A stretch of 64,000 nt of DNA from Atopsyche davidsoni (GCA_022113835.1 JAILWY010000027.1:10046501-10110500); one strand, 5' to 3'; positions 11,590 to 23,261 are shown, counted from the stretch's first letter. The notes: generated from the letters alone by a model not told the origin. Made by a program: numbers and translations.

Positions 11590-12362
11590 ATGATATTTCG
11601 ATTTAGGTTCTCTATTTATCACGAGGGATTGATCAAAAACAAAATCAGGAGGTATTATGGTTTGCTGGGGCTAGGTGATGGCTTTGAGTCGATAAGATAT
11701 AGAAATACATCTCAACGAGTGTGCATGAAGTGTTGAGGTTTTATATTTATACTTATTTCTTACTCAATATAGAAAAAAATTCAATATTGGGTTATATTAA
11801 TGATGTTGTTGAATTTGTTTGGTTTCTATTTGCATTAAAATAAGTTCAATAATATATGCATAAACTAAAATATATTGATTTTTTTATTTCCACCCTTTCC
11901 ACTTTATGCAATCAGAATTTATTATTTTCTTATTCATGTTGTATGTCTAATGGCTTTTTATTTTCATTCCAAATTTCCTTATCATATTGTTCTCGTACTC
12001 ATTGAGTGTGGGTCCTATTTTTTTTTGTTAGAAAATATGTGATGCTTTTATATTTGATATTTCATAACCACAAATTTTTTGTATATTTTAACAGGAATGC
12101 TTTCAATGAAAAATGATGACGAATCACCGTACTCTGCAAAAAGCTGTAAGTGTGAGATTTTAAGCAGGTTCCTTGATACAATCAGAATAAATTATCACAA
12201 TATTTGGCCTTTAGATCATTGAAACTTGTGTAATGTCATTACTCATAATGTCCTCACGCCAAGGATTACCTGTATATTCTCTTAAATATGTATAACTTAA
12301 TTATCGAAAAGTCTTTTCGTTTAGAGGATTGTATAATCTAATACTGATCTATTTTATTTTAG

Positions 12363-12556
12363 TTGAGTACATCAAATCGAAAAGAGGAAATACACTGATA
12401 AAAATTGACAACAAGTACAATTTTTATTTCCACCGTAAAGCGAAGAGCGGTAAGATGCGCTGGCTTTGTACATCCCATAGTAACCAAAAGTGTACTGCGG
12501 CGTTAACAACTTTCAATGATGTGGTTGTGTCTCTTTATGGATTTCATTCACATTAA
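12363..12556 (+). CDS. mod(mdg4): F11: FLYWCH alternative 3' exon, twin of F10
   Basis: Acceptor AG at 12361-12362 after ATTTTATTTT. 63 residues: EYIKSKRGN, DNKYNFYFH, KMRWLC, C-x7-C (CTSHSNQKC), LYGFHSH then TAA. Downstream (12740-12870) an ATTAATAAGG unit is itself duplicated. The open frame before the acceptor is intronic. Confidence 0.88.
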
Positions 12557-13185
12557 ACATCAATGATTTTAAATTTAACGCTCAAATTAAGGAATGATAA
12601 TGATATTTCGACATAGGCTCTCTAGTCATTATCAGGGTTCAATCAAAAATGAAAAAAACAGAATTCATATCCTTCAAGCCTTTGTCTTGTCTTCACCAAG
12701 AGAGTTTACTTTTTGTGCGGTGAGTGTTGAAGGCGGGGGAGATATTAATAAGGTGTATTAATGATGCTGTATTTGTATGGTTTTGATATTTTGTGGTGGG
12801 TGTTGAGGGAAGGTGGAGGAATTAATAAGGTATATTAATGATATTGTATTTAAATGGGTTTAATTTTTATTAAAGATGTGTAATAATGAAAGCATAAACT
12901 GTATTGCTTTTTATTTTCGCCCTTTCCACCTTATACAGTCAGAGTTTATTATTTTCGTATTGTAGATATAATATTTGAATACTCTTGATACTCCATAAAT
13001 ACTACTACTCAACTCTTTTGTGATTTGGTTAGTGATGTGCAGGTGACCAAAAAAAAGGTTGAAAATAAATAAATAAAATTGCCACCCATCTAACTTCATT
13101 AGTTAACTCTGGCCTGAGTTGAGTGAGGAAACTTCTGATCTTAAGATGTACTGCATAACCTAACGTTTTTTTATTTTGCTTTTAG

Positions 13186-13379
13186 TTGAATGCATCAAAT
13201 CTCAAAGAGGAAGAACGCTGATAAAAATTGACAACAAGTACACATTCCGTTTACACAGGAAGAGAAAGAACGGAAAAATTAGGTGGACCTGTTCGTCACA
13301 AACTAGTAAAAAATGTAATGCAGCATTGACCACTATAAATAATGTGATTTTGTCTCATTATGGTTTTCATTCTCATTGA
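13186..13379 (+). CDS. mod(mdg4): F12: FLYWCH alternative 3' exon
   Basis: Acceptor AG at 13184-13185 (TTTTGCTTTTAG). 63 residues: ECIKSQRGR, DNKYTFRLH, KIRWTC, C-x7-C (CSSQTSKKC), HYGFHSH then TGA. Gln replaces the common loop His of C-S-x-H. Cys replaces Tyr at the second position after the junction. It is highly basic in the RKRKNGKIR stretch. Confidence 0.88.
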
Positions 13380-13710
13380 AAAATGTTTCATTAACAAGTT
13401 ACTTACCATCAACCATTTTGAATGCTTTGCGATAATTAGTCTATCGTGAAGAGTTTGTTACCAACAAGTCATTGCTCGATAATTAACATTTATGAATTGC
13501 AACAATACCTCTTTATCATGTGTATTTATTATTTATTAAATTATATTCTTAAGTAAGACTAGTTATTTATTGAAGATTTTTTCAAATAAACACACTTAAT
13601 ACTGTACTTATTTAAAAAACGAGTTTTATTATTATTCTTTGTAAAACCTTAAAGTCTATAATGTCTATTTCTATAATATATCATCTAATTTTGTGTAATT
13701 TTTTTTGTAG

Positions 13711-13901
13711 TTGAATATATAACTTCAAAAAGGGGTAGTTGTCTAATACGAATTGGCAAATACACCTTCTACAAACAATCGAAGACTAAAAATGGGAAGA
13801 TTCGTTGGGCTTGTACAGTTCACCAAAGCAAAAAGTGCAGAGCCTCATTATGCACTGTAGATAATGTCATAGTATCTCAGTACGGCCATCACGTTCATTA
13901 A
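13711..13901 (+). CDS. mod(mdg4): F13: FLYWCH alternative 3' exon
   Basis: Acceptor AG at 13709-13710 after TTTTTTTTG. 62 residues: EYITSKRGS, GKYTFYKQ, KIRWAC, C-x7-C (CTVHQSKKC), YGHHVH then TAA. Only 331 bases separate it from F12, one of the tightest spacings in the array. 'IGKY' in place of IDNKY sets it apart from its neighbours. Confidence 0.87.
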
Positions 13902-14508
13902 AACCAAAGTGATGCCCAAGTCTGATTCTGCAGAAAGACATGTCGTTCTTATTAAACATGATAACCATTATCAAATGGATTTTTTAAAAATAAATTTAGT
14001 TGCTCTTTAATTAAAATTATGGAAGAGTACCATTAAACTATTTTTATAACTTATGCAATAGATTAGTTACAAAGCATGCAAGTTAATTTTTATTCTTATA
14101 GATTATAATTTAGTTTTTTGTACGCATTTTTTGTTTAAACAGTGAATATTATTTGTTGTAAAAGAAATAAAAACCACTTCAAATGCTGAAGTTTAATTAT
14201 TTCCTGAAGAAAAAAAAAAAATTATTTCTCTAGATTATAAACAAATATAAGTTGCTAAAATAATATTTTGAACACACCGCCTTAATTGAAGCTTTCAATA
14301 ATATAATTTAGTGGTAAATTACAGTTAGGTTTTTTTAATTAAAATGTATCGAATATCAATAAATAAAATCATTTAATGTAAAAATAAATACCTTTTTTAT
14401 TATGTAACTATTATTTCTGACTTAACCTAGTCTATAAAAAACATCTTGTGAAATCTCTATGAAATTATTTAATTAATCCAACAAAACATGTTTTTTGATT
14501 TGTTTTAG

Positions 14509-14702
14509 TGGAATACATCAAATCTAGCAGAGGAAATACGATGATAAAGCTCAATAACAAGTACGCATACTGTTATATAAGGACAGCAAAGAATGGGAAA
14601 AGTCGCTGGATTTGCACTTCATCAAACAGCAAAAAATGTAACGCAGCATTGTACACGGTAGGAGACGTCATCGTGTCTTATTATGGTTCTCATTGTCATT
14701 AA
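14509..14702 (+). CDS. mod(mdg4): F14: FLYWCH alternative 3' exon
   Basis: Acceptor AG at 14507-14508 (TTTGTTTTAG). 63 residues: EYIKSSRGN, NNKYAYCYI, KSRWIC, C-x7-C (CTSSNSKKC), YGSHCH then TAA. Ser replaces the loop His. A duplicate of its own last third follows directly (P3). An in-frame GTG that overlaps the acceptor is not a start codon. Confidence 0.88.
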
Positions 14703-14771
14703 AATGTAATGCGGCATTGTATACGGCAAAAGACGTCATCGTGTCTCAATATTACTCTTATTGTCATTTGA
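14703..14771 (+). pseudogene. P3: tandem copy of the F14 3' third
   Basis: Starting at the F14 stop, 69 bases repeat 14634-14702. The blocks AAATGTAA, GCATTGTA, GACGTCATCGTGTCT and TATTGTCATT recur in order. The copy lacks the first Cys, the Trp and the splice site. It has Tyr for the first His (Y-C-H) and has lost the terminal stop frame. It lies in the 3' UTR and has no coding role. It looks like a slippage or unequal-exchange product. Confidence 0.85.
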
Positions 14772-15624
14772 ATAAGTCTTACTCTTACAATTACACATTA
14801 GTTTGGTAAGACGATTCATTTTTACATATTTTGTGTTAATGTAAAGTTGTGGTTACATAACTTTCATTGTTTTGCATCTTTAGTTATAGTTTGTGAGAGA
14901 TCCTTTAAATAGTGTGCTTACTAACAGATGACTCTTCATTTTTATCCATATTATTAGTTAGATTATATTTTTAATATTTTTTGCTTGAATTTTTATGAAA
15001 CGATGAAGTGTGTATTTTCTCTCACTTCTAGAAATATTGTTTTATTAAGTAATAAAAATTGTTATCAATTCATATTTCCATAAATTTTATATGATTTATT
15101 TACTCCTATTTGAAACAAATATAATTAGTAAAATGGCTAGGAGGTTACTGAATATTATTTGTAGTGAGCGCTATTTAGATGAAGTCCACAAAAGACATAA
15201 GAAATCTCATTTGGCTTATTGTATTTGTTTAAAAGAACTTATTCTTTCGATGTTCCTTAATATTCTGGTTAATATACATGGACTGTTTTTGTAGATACGC
15301 ATTGTAACCATAAAAAAACATATTTTGTTATATTCAAATGAAATGGTGTTTCTGGTGTTTTTGTTAATAATTTTGCCAATATAATGGCGATGAGTAAAAT
15401 AAAAAAAATACTTTTCAAAAATGGCAAATCATTTTATAGAAAATGATAATTATCAATTATTAAGTTCTATCCTTCTTTCTCAGCCGATTTTAATAATATC
15501 TAAAAATAAGTTGGTATCTAAACATTTAGAAAATGGCACAAAAAACTGTTTGTTAAGATTTGTTTTCGCAATTATTGCCGCGTGTGTAGGGTAGTTTAGT
15601 TTCTACACATTATTTCTCTTTTTC

Positions 15625-15736
15625 TATGTGCCTTCAAGGAGGCCCCGAATAAAGGATACGCTCCCGCAACCCAGTGAAGTTCTCAAACGAGATCCTGGGT
15701 GCGGGGTGCAAATTCCACCACAAAAAAAAAAAAAAA
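15625..15736 (+). mobile_element. Retroposon 3' end with poly(A) tail (tentative)
   Basis: A locally GC-rich stretch ends in 15 A (15722-15736). GGGTGCAAATTCCACCA just before the tail resembles a tRNA T-arm and 3' end, as in tRNA-derived SINEs. No clear target duplication was found. It could also be a non-LTR retroelement fragment. Confidence 0.4.
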
Positions 15737-15952
15737 GTATGTGAGTTTAACACCTCAAAAATATGCCCTGAATTTATATTTAAAATCGAATTTAAAAAAT
15801 AAAACTATGCAGCTTTCTGAATTTTAATTATTTTTATTTGTGAAATATCTTTTCTCATAAAAGGAGCCCAAAATTATATCACAACCTTGGCTTAATACGA
15901 AGTTTTGGCAAAAAGTTGAAAATCTAACATTGTTTTATTTTTTCCCTTTCAG

Positions 15953-16146
15953 TTGAATACATCAAATCTAAAAGAGGAAATATGGTGATTAAAATTGATA
16001 ACAAGTACACATTCTGTTTTCTCAGGCAGTCGAAGAGTGGGAAAATTCGATGGACGTGCACCTTACACCACAGCAAGAAATGTAATGCGGCTTTGACTAC
16101 AGTGGATGATATAATTGTCTCTCATTATGGTTTTCATTCTCACTAG
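15953..16146 (+). CDS. mod(mdg4): F15: FLYWCH alternative 3' exon
   Basis: Acceptor AG at 15951-15952 (TTTTCCCTTTCAG). 63 residues: EYIKSKRGN, DNKYTFCFL, KIRWTC, C-x7-C (CTLHHSKKC), HYGFHSH then TAG. Closest to F16 (shared TFCFLRQ and SHYGFH). AATAAA at 16278. The only Met is well inside, so start-based gene finders miss it. Confidence 0.88.
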
Positions 16147-16669
16147 AAAAACATATTCATAGTTCATTAAATTTTTATAACACACACTGTATTTCAATAC
16201 CTATTCTTATGTGTTCATTTGGAATTTTTCACTTAACCTTATTTTTAAAAATCATGATTAAAAATAATATATTCACAATAAAGATAAAATCTCTATTTCT
16301 TCTGACCTGATGGGCCAAACTTTTGCATGCAAAAAACTCAAAGAAATGCTACCATTAACAAAGTGTATCAATTAGATTGTTTCAAGTGTTTTCGGCAAAA
16401 TGTATGATATATATTTATAACTGTGTATATTTGTCATGTTCAAAATATAGTAAATGAATAAAATACTATGGTGTTAAGTTTTTTTTAATTGAGTACCTTG
16501 ACATTCCTGATTGTATTTTTCTCTAAAGTATCTAGCTACTGTGTCGGACAGATAGAATAAGCCATTCCTGCAAATGATAATAGCTACTAAGCGTGTTAAA
16601 TGTAGTTACCATCTAGTTGCTATTTTATTATTTATAAATTATCTAACATTATTCTGTTTTTGTTTACAG

Positions 16670-16863
16670 TTCAGTACTCAAGATCTAAGAGAGGAAATAA
16701 AGTTATAAAAGTCGATAACAAGTACACATTCTGCTTCCTCAGGCAGGCAAAAAATGGAAAAATGCGCTGGACTTGCACCTTGCAACGCAGTAAGAAATGT
16801 AAAGCAGCTTTGCACACTATAGAAGATACCGTTGTCTCTCATTATGGTTTTCATAATCATTAA
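16670..16863 (+). CDS. mod(mdg4): F16: FLYWCH alternative 3' exon
   Basis: Acceptor AG at 16668-16669 (TTTTTGTTTACAG). 63 residues: QYSRSKRGN, DNKYTFCFL, KMRWTC, C-x7-C (CTLQRSKKC), HYGFHNH then TAA. Twin of F15. The long open frame on the other strand here is only a shadow. Confidence 0.88.
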
Positions 16864-17502
16864 AATAATATTAAAGATACAGTTAGTAAAACTATAAACA
16901 GATATGGTAACATTATGTGTAGAATGACCCGGAGACCCGGGACATAGAATAGACAAACATATGTTCAGTGAGATGGTCACCAAGCTCCTCTGAGGAGAGG
17001 AACTTGAAGAAGTATTATAATATATTGTTTTTGAATTAAGTTTGATGTCTTGAATTATTTGATATGTAATAATTTTTTAAATACTAATGGCATTTACGTT
17101 GGTTATTTGGTGCAGGAAATATGGTAATTAAGGTTAGTGGGTATTAAAGTTTTTATGGTTATGTTTAAAATATTTATTGATTATAATTCAATTAAAAATG
17201 AAATGTATACTTATTACAAATAATATTTAATTTTGATTATTATGTATTTATTAATATAAATAAATTTTAAATAAACACACACTGCTGTTTTCAATCCTAT
17301 CATATTTTCATTGCATATATTTTTTTAAATTTTTTGATAAAGTTTCGATGTTCAAAATAATAAATTATTCACAAATAAAACATAAACGTGGCATAATAAA
17401 GAAAATAACAGATCATACACATGCAATGGTGTTGTATATCACGGTTCTTTTTTATATAAATTTCTATGTTTATGTAAATACTAAATAATCTTTTTATTTT
17501 AG

Positions 17503-17696
17503 TGGAATTCTCCACATCAACCAGAGGAAAACCCCGAGTTATGATAAATAATAAGTACAATTTCTGCGTTAACAGTACTAATCGAAGTGGAAAAACGAGC
17601 TGGCGGTGCTCCTCACACCAATCAAGAGCGTGTAAAGCTATCGTACACACGTTAGGGAACACACTTGTGGCTCAGATTGGCAAACATAATCACTGA
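17503..17696 (+). CDS. mod(mdg4): F17: FLYWCH alternative 3' exon
   Basis: Acceptor AG at 17501-17502 (TTTTTATTTTAG). 63 residues: EFSTSTRGKP, NNKYNFCVN, KTSWRC, C-x7-C (CSSHQSRAC), QIGKHNH then TGA. It starts a subgroup with F18: Ser replaces the usual Arg before Trp, and the ending is LVAQIG or LLAQIG. AATAAA at 17853. Confidence 0.87.
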
Positions 17697-18424
17697 TTTA
17701 CAAATAGTTCCACATAGTAAAACTGGCTGTGCAGCAATTAGAAAAGTCGCCTTTGGGGCACTGAATATTTTTTAAAACCGTTCAGTTTTCTGATTAAAAA
17801 CAATCAGAAATCAGAAATAAGCAACTTAGTTATATAAGTTTTTTTTAAAGCAAATAAAGTTTTCTCTCTGGTATTGTTTGATTTTCTATAAATCTATTTT
17901 TAAGTTGCCTTTGGGTTGGATAGCTTTTTAATTTATTATAATTAGTATAAACATTTACAAAACATACATTTTTAGTATATTTCACTAATTTGGTTTGGTG
18001 TAGTTATATAATTTTTTACATACCAAATCGCATTTAATTCAAATGTACAACCAAAATGAAATTCACTTTATCGAGTACTATTGGCATTAATGATATTTTG
18101 AATATGATACATTCAATTGTCATAAAATTCTCTTATGCTTAATTAAATATTATTATTTAATGTTGAAAATTTTGTATCATTCAAATAAATAAAAATGTTG
18201 TAAAAAATTAAATTAAATTTTTTGGTTTTATTGTGAGACGTAAGCACAAACGTTTCGTACATAAAAAATATCAGATCACACATTTGTAATGTTGTCTCTA
18301 GTATAAGCAATATTTGTTTGATATTTAAACGTTTTCTATCATCTCACAACACAGATTTGAAGACACGTTAGTTCAACCCATATTTTCAATGTTTACGTAT
18401 GTATTAATTTTTTTTTTATTTTAG

Positions 18425-18618
18425 TGAAATTTTATACAACAATCCGAGGAAAACCTAGACTTACAGTTGATAATATGTACAACTTCTTCGTGAACAATAT
18501 CAGTCAAAGTGGGAAAACGAGCTGGCGTTGCTCCTCACACAAATCAAAAGCATGCAAAGTTTTCATACACACATATGAAAATAGACTCCTGGCTCAAATT
18601 GGCTTTCATACTCACTGA
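18425..18618 (+). CDS. mod(mdg4): F18: FLYWCH alternative 3' exon, relative of F17
   Basis: Acceptor AG at 18423-18424 after TTTTTTTTATT. 63 residues: KFYTTIRGKP, DNMYNFFVN, KTSWRC, C-x7-C (CSSHKSKAC), QIGFHTH then TGA. The bases after the stop also match the F17 flank (an AAAGCTGGCTGT or AAACTGGCTGT block), so the duplicated unit reached into the 3' UTR. Confidence 0.87.
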
Positions 18619-18947
18619 TGCTCAAAATGAGTCTCATAGCAAAGCTGGCTGTATAGCGGTCTGAAAAGACCAACCACAGGGTAAAGTTGTAAACACGTTT
18701 CATACTGTCCAATGCGTGTAACTAATATTACATTTTTATTTGCTTATGTTATGTGAACATCAAAAACTTAGTATTTAAAAAAAACATTTTGTGTCTTATT
18801 TCAAATTAAATCTTTATAACACCCGGATATGGCTTAGTTTTTTTTATGTCCTTAATATTTAGATAAAATTAATTCAATAATTTGTAAATGTACACTGTAT
18901 ATTTAATCTTACAAAAACACTTGTATAAAATGTTACATACTAACTAA

Positions 18948-19129
18948 TTTGATTAGGCGCATTTTTTCACACATTGAAAATGATTTAAAGAAATTCTCTT
19001 TTTCTGAGAGTTTCTTTAAATCATTTTTAATGTGTGAAAAAATGTGCCTAATCATATTAGTAAGTAATATAAACCTGTATAGGTAATTAAAACGCACTTG
19101 ATTGACGTTCAATCCACAAAATAGACATA
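18948..19129. mobile_element. Hairpin repeat with 14-bp flanking duplication
   Basis: Left arm GATTAGGCGCATTTTTTCAC and onward (18951-18993) pairs with 19013-19056 to form a long hairpin. The right part continues with TTGATTGACGTTCAATC. TACATACTAACTAA occurs exactly at 18934-18947 and 19130-19143, as expected of a target duplication. A second copy lies at 38741-38897 with the left arm mostly deleted. No coding region. Confidence 0.75.
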
Positions 19130-19347
19130 TACATACTAACTAAATAAAATACTGCTATCTGCTAGATCGGCATCATATAGCTGTTATTTAATCAGTAGCA
19201 TGCGCTACACACGAGCAATGAACAATTGCTTGCCCTAAAATATTTAAACATACATAAATTTACGCTAAAATACACTTACGGTAATATTTTTCATGTATTT
19301 ATAATATAATTATTAATATCTCATGCTGATAATGATATTTTTTTTAG

Positions 19348-19541
19348 TGAATTACGTAACATCAAAGCGAGGAAACCGGCTAATTAAATTAAATAACAAC
19401 TACACTTTTCGTTTTCAATCCTCAAGAAAAAATGGAAAACAACGTTGGTGCTGTACGCAATACTATAGTACTGGCTGTACTGCTTCTATCTACACCTTCG
19501 ACGAAACCATCATCTCTCTCACTGGAATCCATAATCACTGA
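19348..19541 (+). CDS. mod(mdg4): F19: FLYWCH alternative 3' exon
   Basis: Acceptor AG at 19346-19347 (ATATTTTTTTTAG). 63 residues: NYVTSKRGN, NNNYTFRFQ, KQRWCC, C-x7-C (CTQYYSTGC), LTGIHNH then TGA. Trp-Cys-Cys gives one extra Cys at the x position of W-x-C. Loop Tyr replaces His. Confidence 0.87.
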
Positions 19542-20183
19542 AGTCGTCGCTACATCTTGGGGATGATAGGTTCCACATTCAGACGACCAATATGTTTATG
19601 AAAACTATTCTTCAGTTTATATGTTTTACGTATGTGTTATCTTAACACATATGATTTTTTAAAATTTATTTATAAATAAATTTTCAATTAAATAATAATA
19701 ATGTAACTTTTCAATTCATATTTTAATCAAAATTAATACTCAAGTAAACTCAAAGTACTTAGTAAGGTAATCCTGTAATATTAATATTATTTTCATTTGT
19801 ATATAATGACATGTAAAAAAATAAATTAAAATAAACCTACATTATTCAATAAAGCAAAATTGAAATTACCAAATGAGTACTTTTATTTACATTTATAATC
19901 AGTTTTTTTTAAATAGTTTTTATACACACTAAAGAGACTAAAGTTTAAGTTTTCCTCTTTATATATATTTTAAATAAGAAGTACACTATTTTAAGATTAG
20001 TTTTTCTGTTTTAAAATTAAACTTTCTTTTTGTTTTAACAACTCTAGTATTCAGTGTTTTAAAAATAAATTATATATTAGTCAACATTTTTTAATTTTGT
20101 AGATTTAGAAAATTTTTATGCTATTAGATTTCTCCAATCTTTCATTAAAAGATATTGCCACTTCAACATTTTTTTATTTTCAG

Positions 20184-20389
20184 TTGAATATACTACTTCG
20201 AAAAGAGGAAAATGTCAAATATTATTGAATAATTATAAGTATTACATCGATAAAATAAACAAGAGTGGGAAAATTCGTTGGCGATGTAATGGATACAGTA
20301 GTGATAAAATATTTAAACGCAAGTGTGCGGCAGCCATCACAACAATTGATAATGTAATCGTATGTTATTCAGGTTCTCATTGTCATTAA
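20184..20389 (+). CDS. mod(mdg4): F20: FLYWCH exon with C-x12-C loop
   Basis: Acceptor AG at 20182-20183 (TTTTTTATTTTCAG). 67 residues: EYTTSKRGKC, YKYYID, KIRWRC, then a long loop CNGYSSDKIFKRKC (C-x12-C, five residues more than the majority class) and GSHCH then TAA. The extra residues are basic and hydrophobic. F21 shares the design, so the insertion predates their duplication. Confidence 0.86.
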
Positions 20390-20791
20390 AAAGTCAAATA
20401 CACTCATTTAATAAGTATTTACACGTATTCTTTATTTCTCTCACCTTCTTATACCATATTATGTGTATATTTAAGTAGTTTTTTGTTATATTTGTATAAA
20501 TATATAGATAAAATATTAATATAATCCAAAACAGTACAGTATGTAAAAATGATATGAGAACAAATTCATATATTGTATAAAAAAAGAGAAAACTCATGCA
20601 AATCATTTACTCAAATTTGACGATCCTAGTCCTTCTAGGAAAGTCAAATCTACTCAAATAGATCATAACATTTTTAGATTGTCTTATTGTTGTACTAGCT
20701 TCTTGATTTTTAGTTAGAGTAAATAACAGTAAATATACAAAAAAATAATTAAAAATCTAAAAATGGCTAACAGGTTTTTTTTTTTTTTCAG

Positions 20792-20997
20792 CGGAGTATG
20801 TCACTTCAAAAAAAGGAAAATGCCAAATAAAATTGAATAATTATAGATATTATATAGAAATCATCAACAAAAATGGATCAATTCGTTGGCGGTGCAACGG
20901 GTACACCGCCGACTCGAATCCGAGGCACAAGTGCACTGCAACTATTACCACATTGGATAATGTATTAGTTTCGTTTTCTGGTTCGCATCATCATTGA
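20792..20997 (+). CDS. mod(mdg4): F21: FLYWCH exon with C-x12-C loop, relative of F20
   Basis: Acceptor AG at 20790-20791 after a run of T. 67 residues: EYVTSKKGKC, YRYYIE, SIRWRC, CNGYTADSNPRHKC (C-x12-C), GSHHH then TGA. Compared with F20 the loop ends differ but CNGY and the length are kept. AATAAA at 21041 gives a very short 3' UTR. Confidence 0.86.
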
Positions 20998-21506
20998 AAT
21001 AAACTTATAATCATAAAATGTAGATTGCTTGAGATTGTAAAATAAACAAATTAAATTATTACCTGTGCCTTTTAATTATTTTAATAAATTTTATATAACA
21101 TGATAACAGTTTGTATATTTTATCTTTTACCTTCAGTGATTAGAGCTAGTGGGACTCTCTTTTCAAGAAATCAGAAATAAACATTACGTTCTGTAAAAAT
21201 CTGAAGAAAACTATAAAATCCCTCACTCAATTCTCAAAACAAATTGATCAAAGGCTACCATGTTATCTCATGCCAAAATAGAAGGTTGATAGGCAAATAG
21301 GCAGAAGGAAAATATTGGAGACGCATCAAGCTAGACATAGACGTGATTGCCTTTGAATGCTTCTAACAGCGGGGGCACCTGCCTTTTCCTTTGTGGCCTC
21401 CTAATCATATAGATTACTCAGTTATAAACCTTTCCCAAATGTCTGGATGGATTGTTTTTTTTGTATCAGAGATACTGCTATAACTAACCAATATGTTTTC
21501 TTTCAG

Positions 21507-21712
21507 TTCAGTATGTTTTATCACGAAAAGGAAAACCGATGGTTCAACTGAGTGATGGACATACATTTAGTCTACAAGCAACTAGAAAAACTGGTAAAAA
21601 ACGCTGGCATTGTTCCTTCCACTGCCGGTTCAGATGTGCTGCTGCTATTTACACCATGGACAATGTCGTCTTATTCTATAATAACTTTCATAATCATTCA
21701 GCAAAAATATAG
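21507..21712 (+). CDS. mod(mdg4): F22: FLYWCH alternative 3' exon
   Basis: Acceptor AG at 21505-21506 (TTTTCTTTCAG). 67 residues: QYVLSRKGKP, DGHTFSLQ, KKRWHC, C-x7-C (CSFHCRFRC), FHNH followed by SAKI and TAG. The start of the array consensus is preserved in this frame, while a longer open frame overlapping it is a shadow. AATAAA at 21889. Confidence 0.87.
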
Positions 21713-22340
21713 GTCAGTGGCTTCTCAATGTATTCATTTGTCTATACTTTTCCTGGAAGATCTCAGGTTGTAATAGCTCTTCTTAGGTTAGATGTGAAAG
21801 TGTATGAACTTTAATCTCTCACTTTATTCACAACAAAAAAAACTTCCTCTTCAATTCATCTTCCATTTCAACAAGAATATAACTAAAAAATAAAGCAACA
21901 AAAGACGTTGTATGAAGGTTGAAAACTGAAATATAACAAATATAGATGTTTTTTTGTAAAAAGATAATGTGGTCCATTCACACATCTTGCAATGATCTAT
22001 TGCAGAATGGTAAAAAATAAATCTTGTAGACATCTATTGAAGTAAAATATTTCTACTAAGTTTTTATGTAAAAAAAAAATTAGATATAATAAACGAAAAT
22101 AATGCAAACACGCAATGAAAGCGCAAGTATGAAAGCGCAGCACTGTACGAAACGACTGACCGAAATTGGCTACGATACCCGGACTAGTCAGTGCGTGTGC
22201 ACACATGGTGTGCCCATGTGATACTTGGGCTAATCTGAAAAGTGTTTAAGCTTCAAATGTCTTGGTAATTTGTAAGACCAGTCGGCCGTTTTGTGAATGT
22301 TTTGTGATTCATTCTAATCTATTTCAATTTTCCTTTACAG

Positions 22341-22528
22341 TTGAATATGTTAGATCAAGAAAAGGAAATATCATGATTAAGTGCGGGCAATACACTTACT
22401 CCCTGAGCAATCAGATGAAAAGTGGTAAAAAATGTTGGAGATGTTCGTGTCATGTCAGTAGCCACTGCAAGGCATTACTTTATACTATAGAAGATACTAT
22501 CGTCATGTCTAAGCCTCATAATCATTAA
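22341..22528 (+). CDS. mod(mdg4): F23: FLYWCH alternative 3' exon
   Basis: Acceptor AG at 22339-22340 (TTTTCCTTTACAG). 61 residues: EYVRSRKGN, GQYTYSLS, KKCWRC, C-x7-C (CSCHVSSHC), then a shortened spacer and KPHNH then TAA. The two-residue shortening before the first His is shared with F24. Confidence 0.87.
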
Positions 22529-23073
22529 AAATTACATAATATGTTTGATAGAAGTGTTTTTATTTCTTAGTTTTCTTTTCATATTTGCCATTCTATTTGA
22601 AATAATATTTTTTTTTTCTATACCAATTTTTTTTAATACTGATGCATTGCGTGACAACTTTAAAAGTGGTTGTCTCAAAGGTCATAAATTTGACCTTGAA
22701 GATGTTGATAATATTGTAACTACAATAAAGAAGAAGAACTACAAACAACAATTGTCCTCAAATCCATATAGGTAGAACGACTGTATCGTACTATACTGTA
22801 AATACATATCATACAAAGCCGAGTACAAGTACCTGCCTTCAAAGTAGATTACTTCAAAACTAGTAAACCTTATTTTCATAAGAAACACAAAAGCTGGAAA
22901 ATGGGTTATGTAATAATAATTCATTGAATTAACTAATGGTATCAATGTAAAAGAAATTATTTTGCGATTTTACAAAAGCATTGTAAATTTTATTTGAACA
23001 ACTACTTGATTTTCACAATGAGTCTGATATCGTAAATTGAAAATAAATTCTTACAATTTGTATTCTGTTTCAG

Positions 23074-23261
23074 TAAAATACATTCAATCAAACAGAGGAA
23101 ATGTCATGATAAAAGCAGGGAACTTTACATACACCTATAAAGATGAGAGAAAAAATGGAAAAAAACGTTGGGTTTGCTCCTCGCACTTCTCGAGAGGTTG
23201 TAAAGGTACTCTTTATACTATTGAAAATACTGTTATATTATTCAAACCTCACAATCATTAA
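23074..23261 (+). CDS. mod(mdg4): F24: FLYWCH alternative 3' exon, relative of F23
   Basis: Acceptor AG at 23072-23073 (TATTCTGTTTCAG). 61 residues: KYIQSNRGN, GNFTYTYK, KKRWVC, C-x7-C (CSSHFSRGC), FKPHNH then TAA. AATAAA at 23297, only 35 bases after the stop. It shares the NVMIK or NIMIK and KPHNH blocks with F23. Confidence 0.88.

Larger units (their letters stand above)
11085..12600. repeat. Tandem segmental duplication carrying F10 and F11
   Basis: The stretch from about 11085 to 11640 recurs from about 12005 to 12660. Matching blocks include the upstream GAAAATATGTGATGCTTT and TACTCTGCAAAA segments, the exon, and part of the downstream flank (GATATTTCGA). Copies differ by scattered substitutions and small indels, so the event is recent relative to the rest of the array but not fresh. 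Period about 950 bases. Confidence 0.8.
6040..13185. other. Intervals between F6 and F12
   Basis: Apart from P1, P2 and the F10/F11 duplication, the gaps (500-1,130 bases) are AT-rich with no domain, tRNA or long coding frame that I recognise. Confidence 0.55.
13902..22340. other. Intervals between F13 and F23
   Basis: AT-rich gaps of 330-1,250 bases. They hold the P3 partial copy, the tentative retroposon end at 15625, the hairpin repeat at 18948, and a locally GC-richer patch at 21280-21410 with a block (ATTGCCTTTGA) that recurs at 40910. Nothing else recognised. Confidence 0.5.

Noticed and set aside
16678..16983. 101-residue minus-strand frame over F16
   Set aside because: Shadow of the plus-strand FLYWCH exon.
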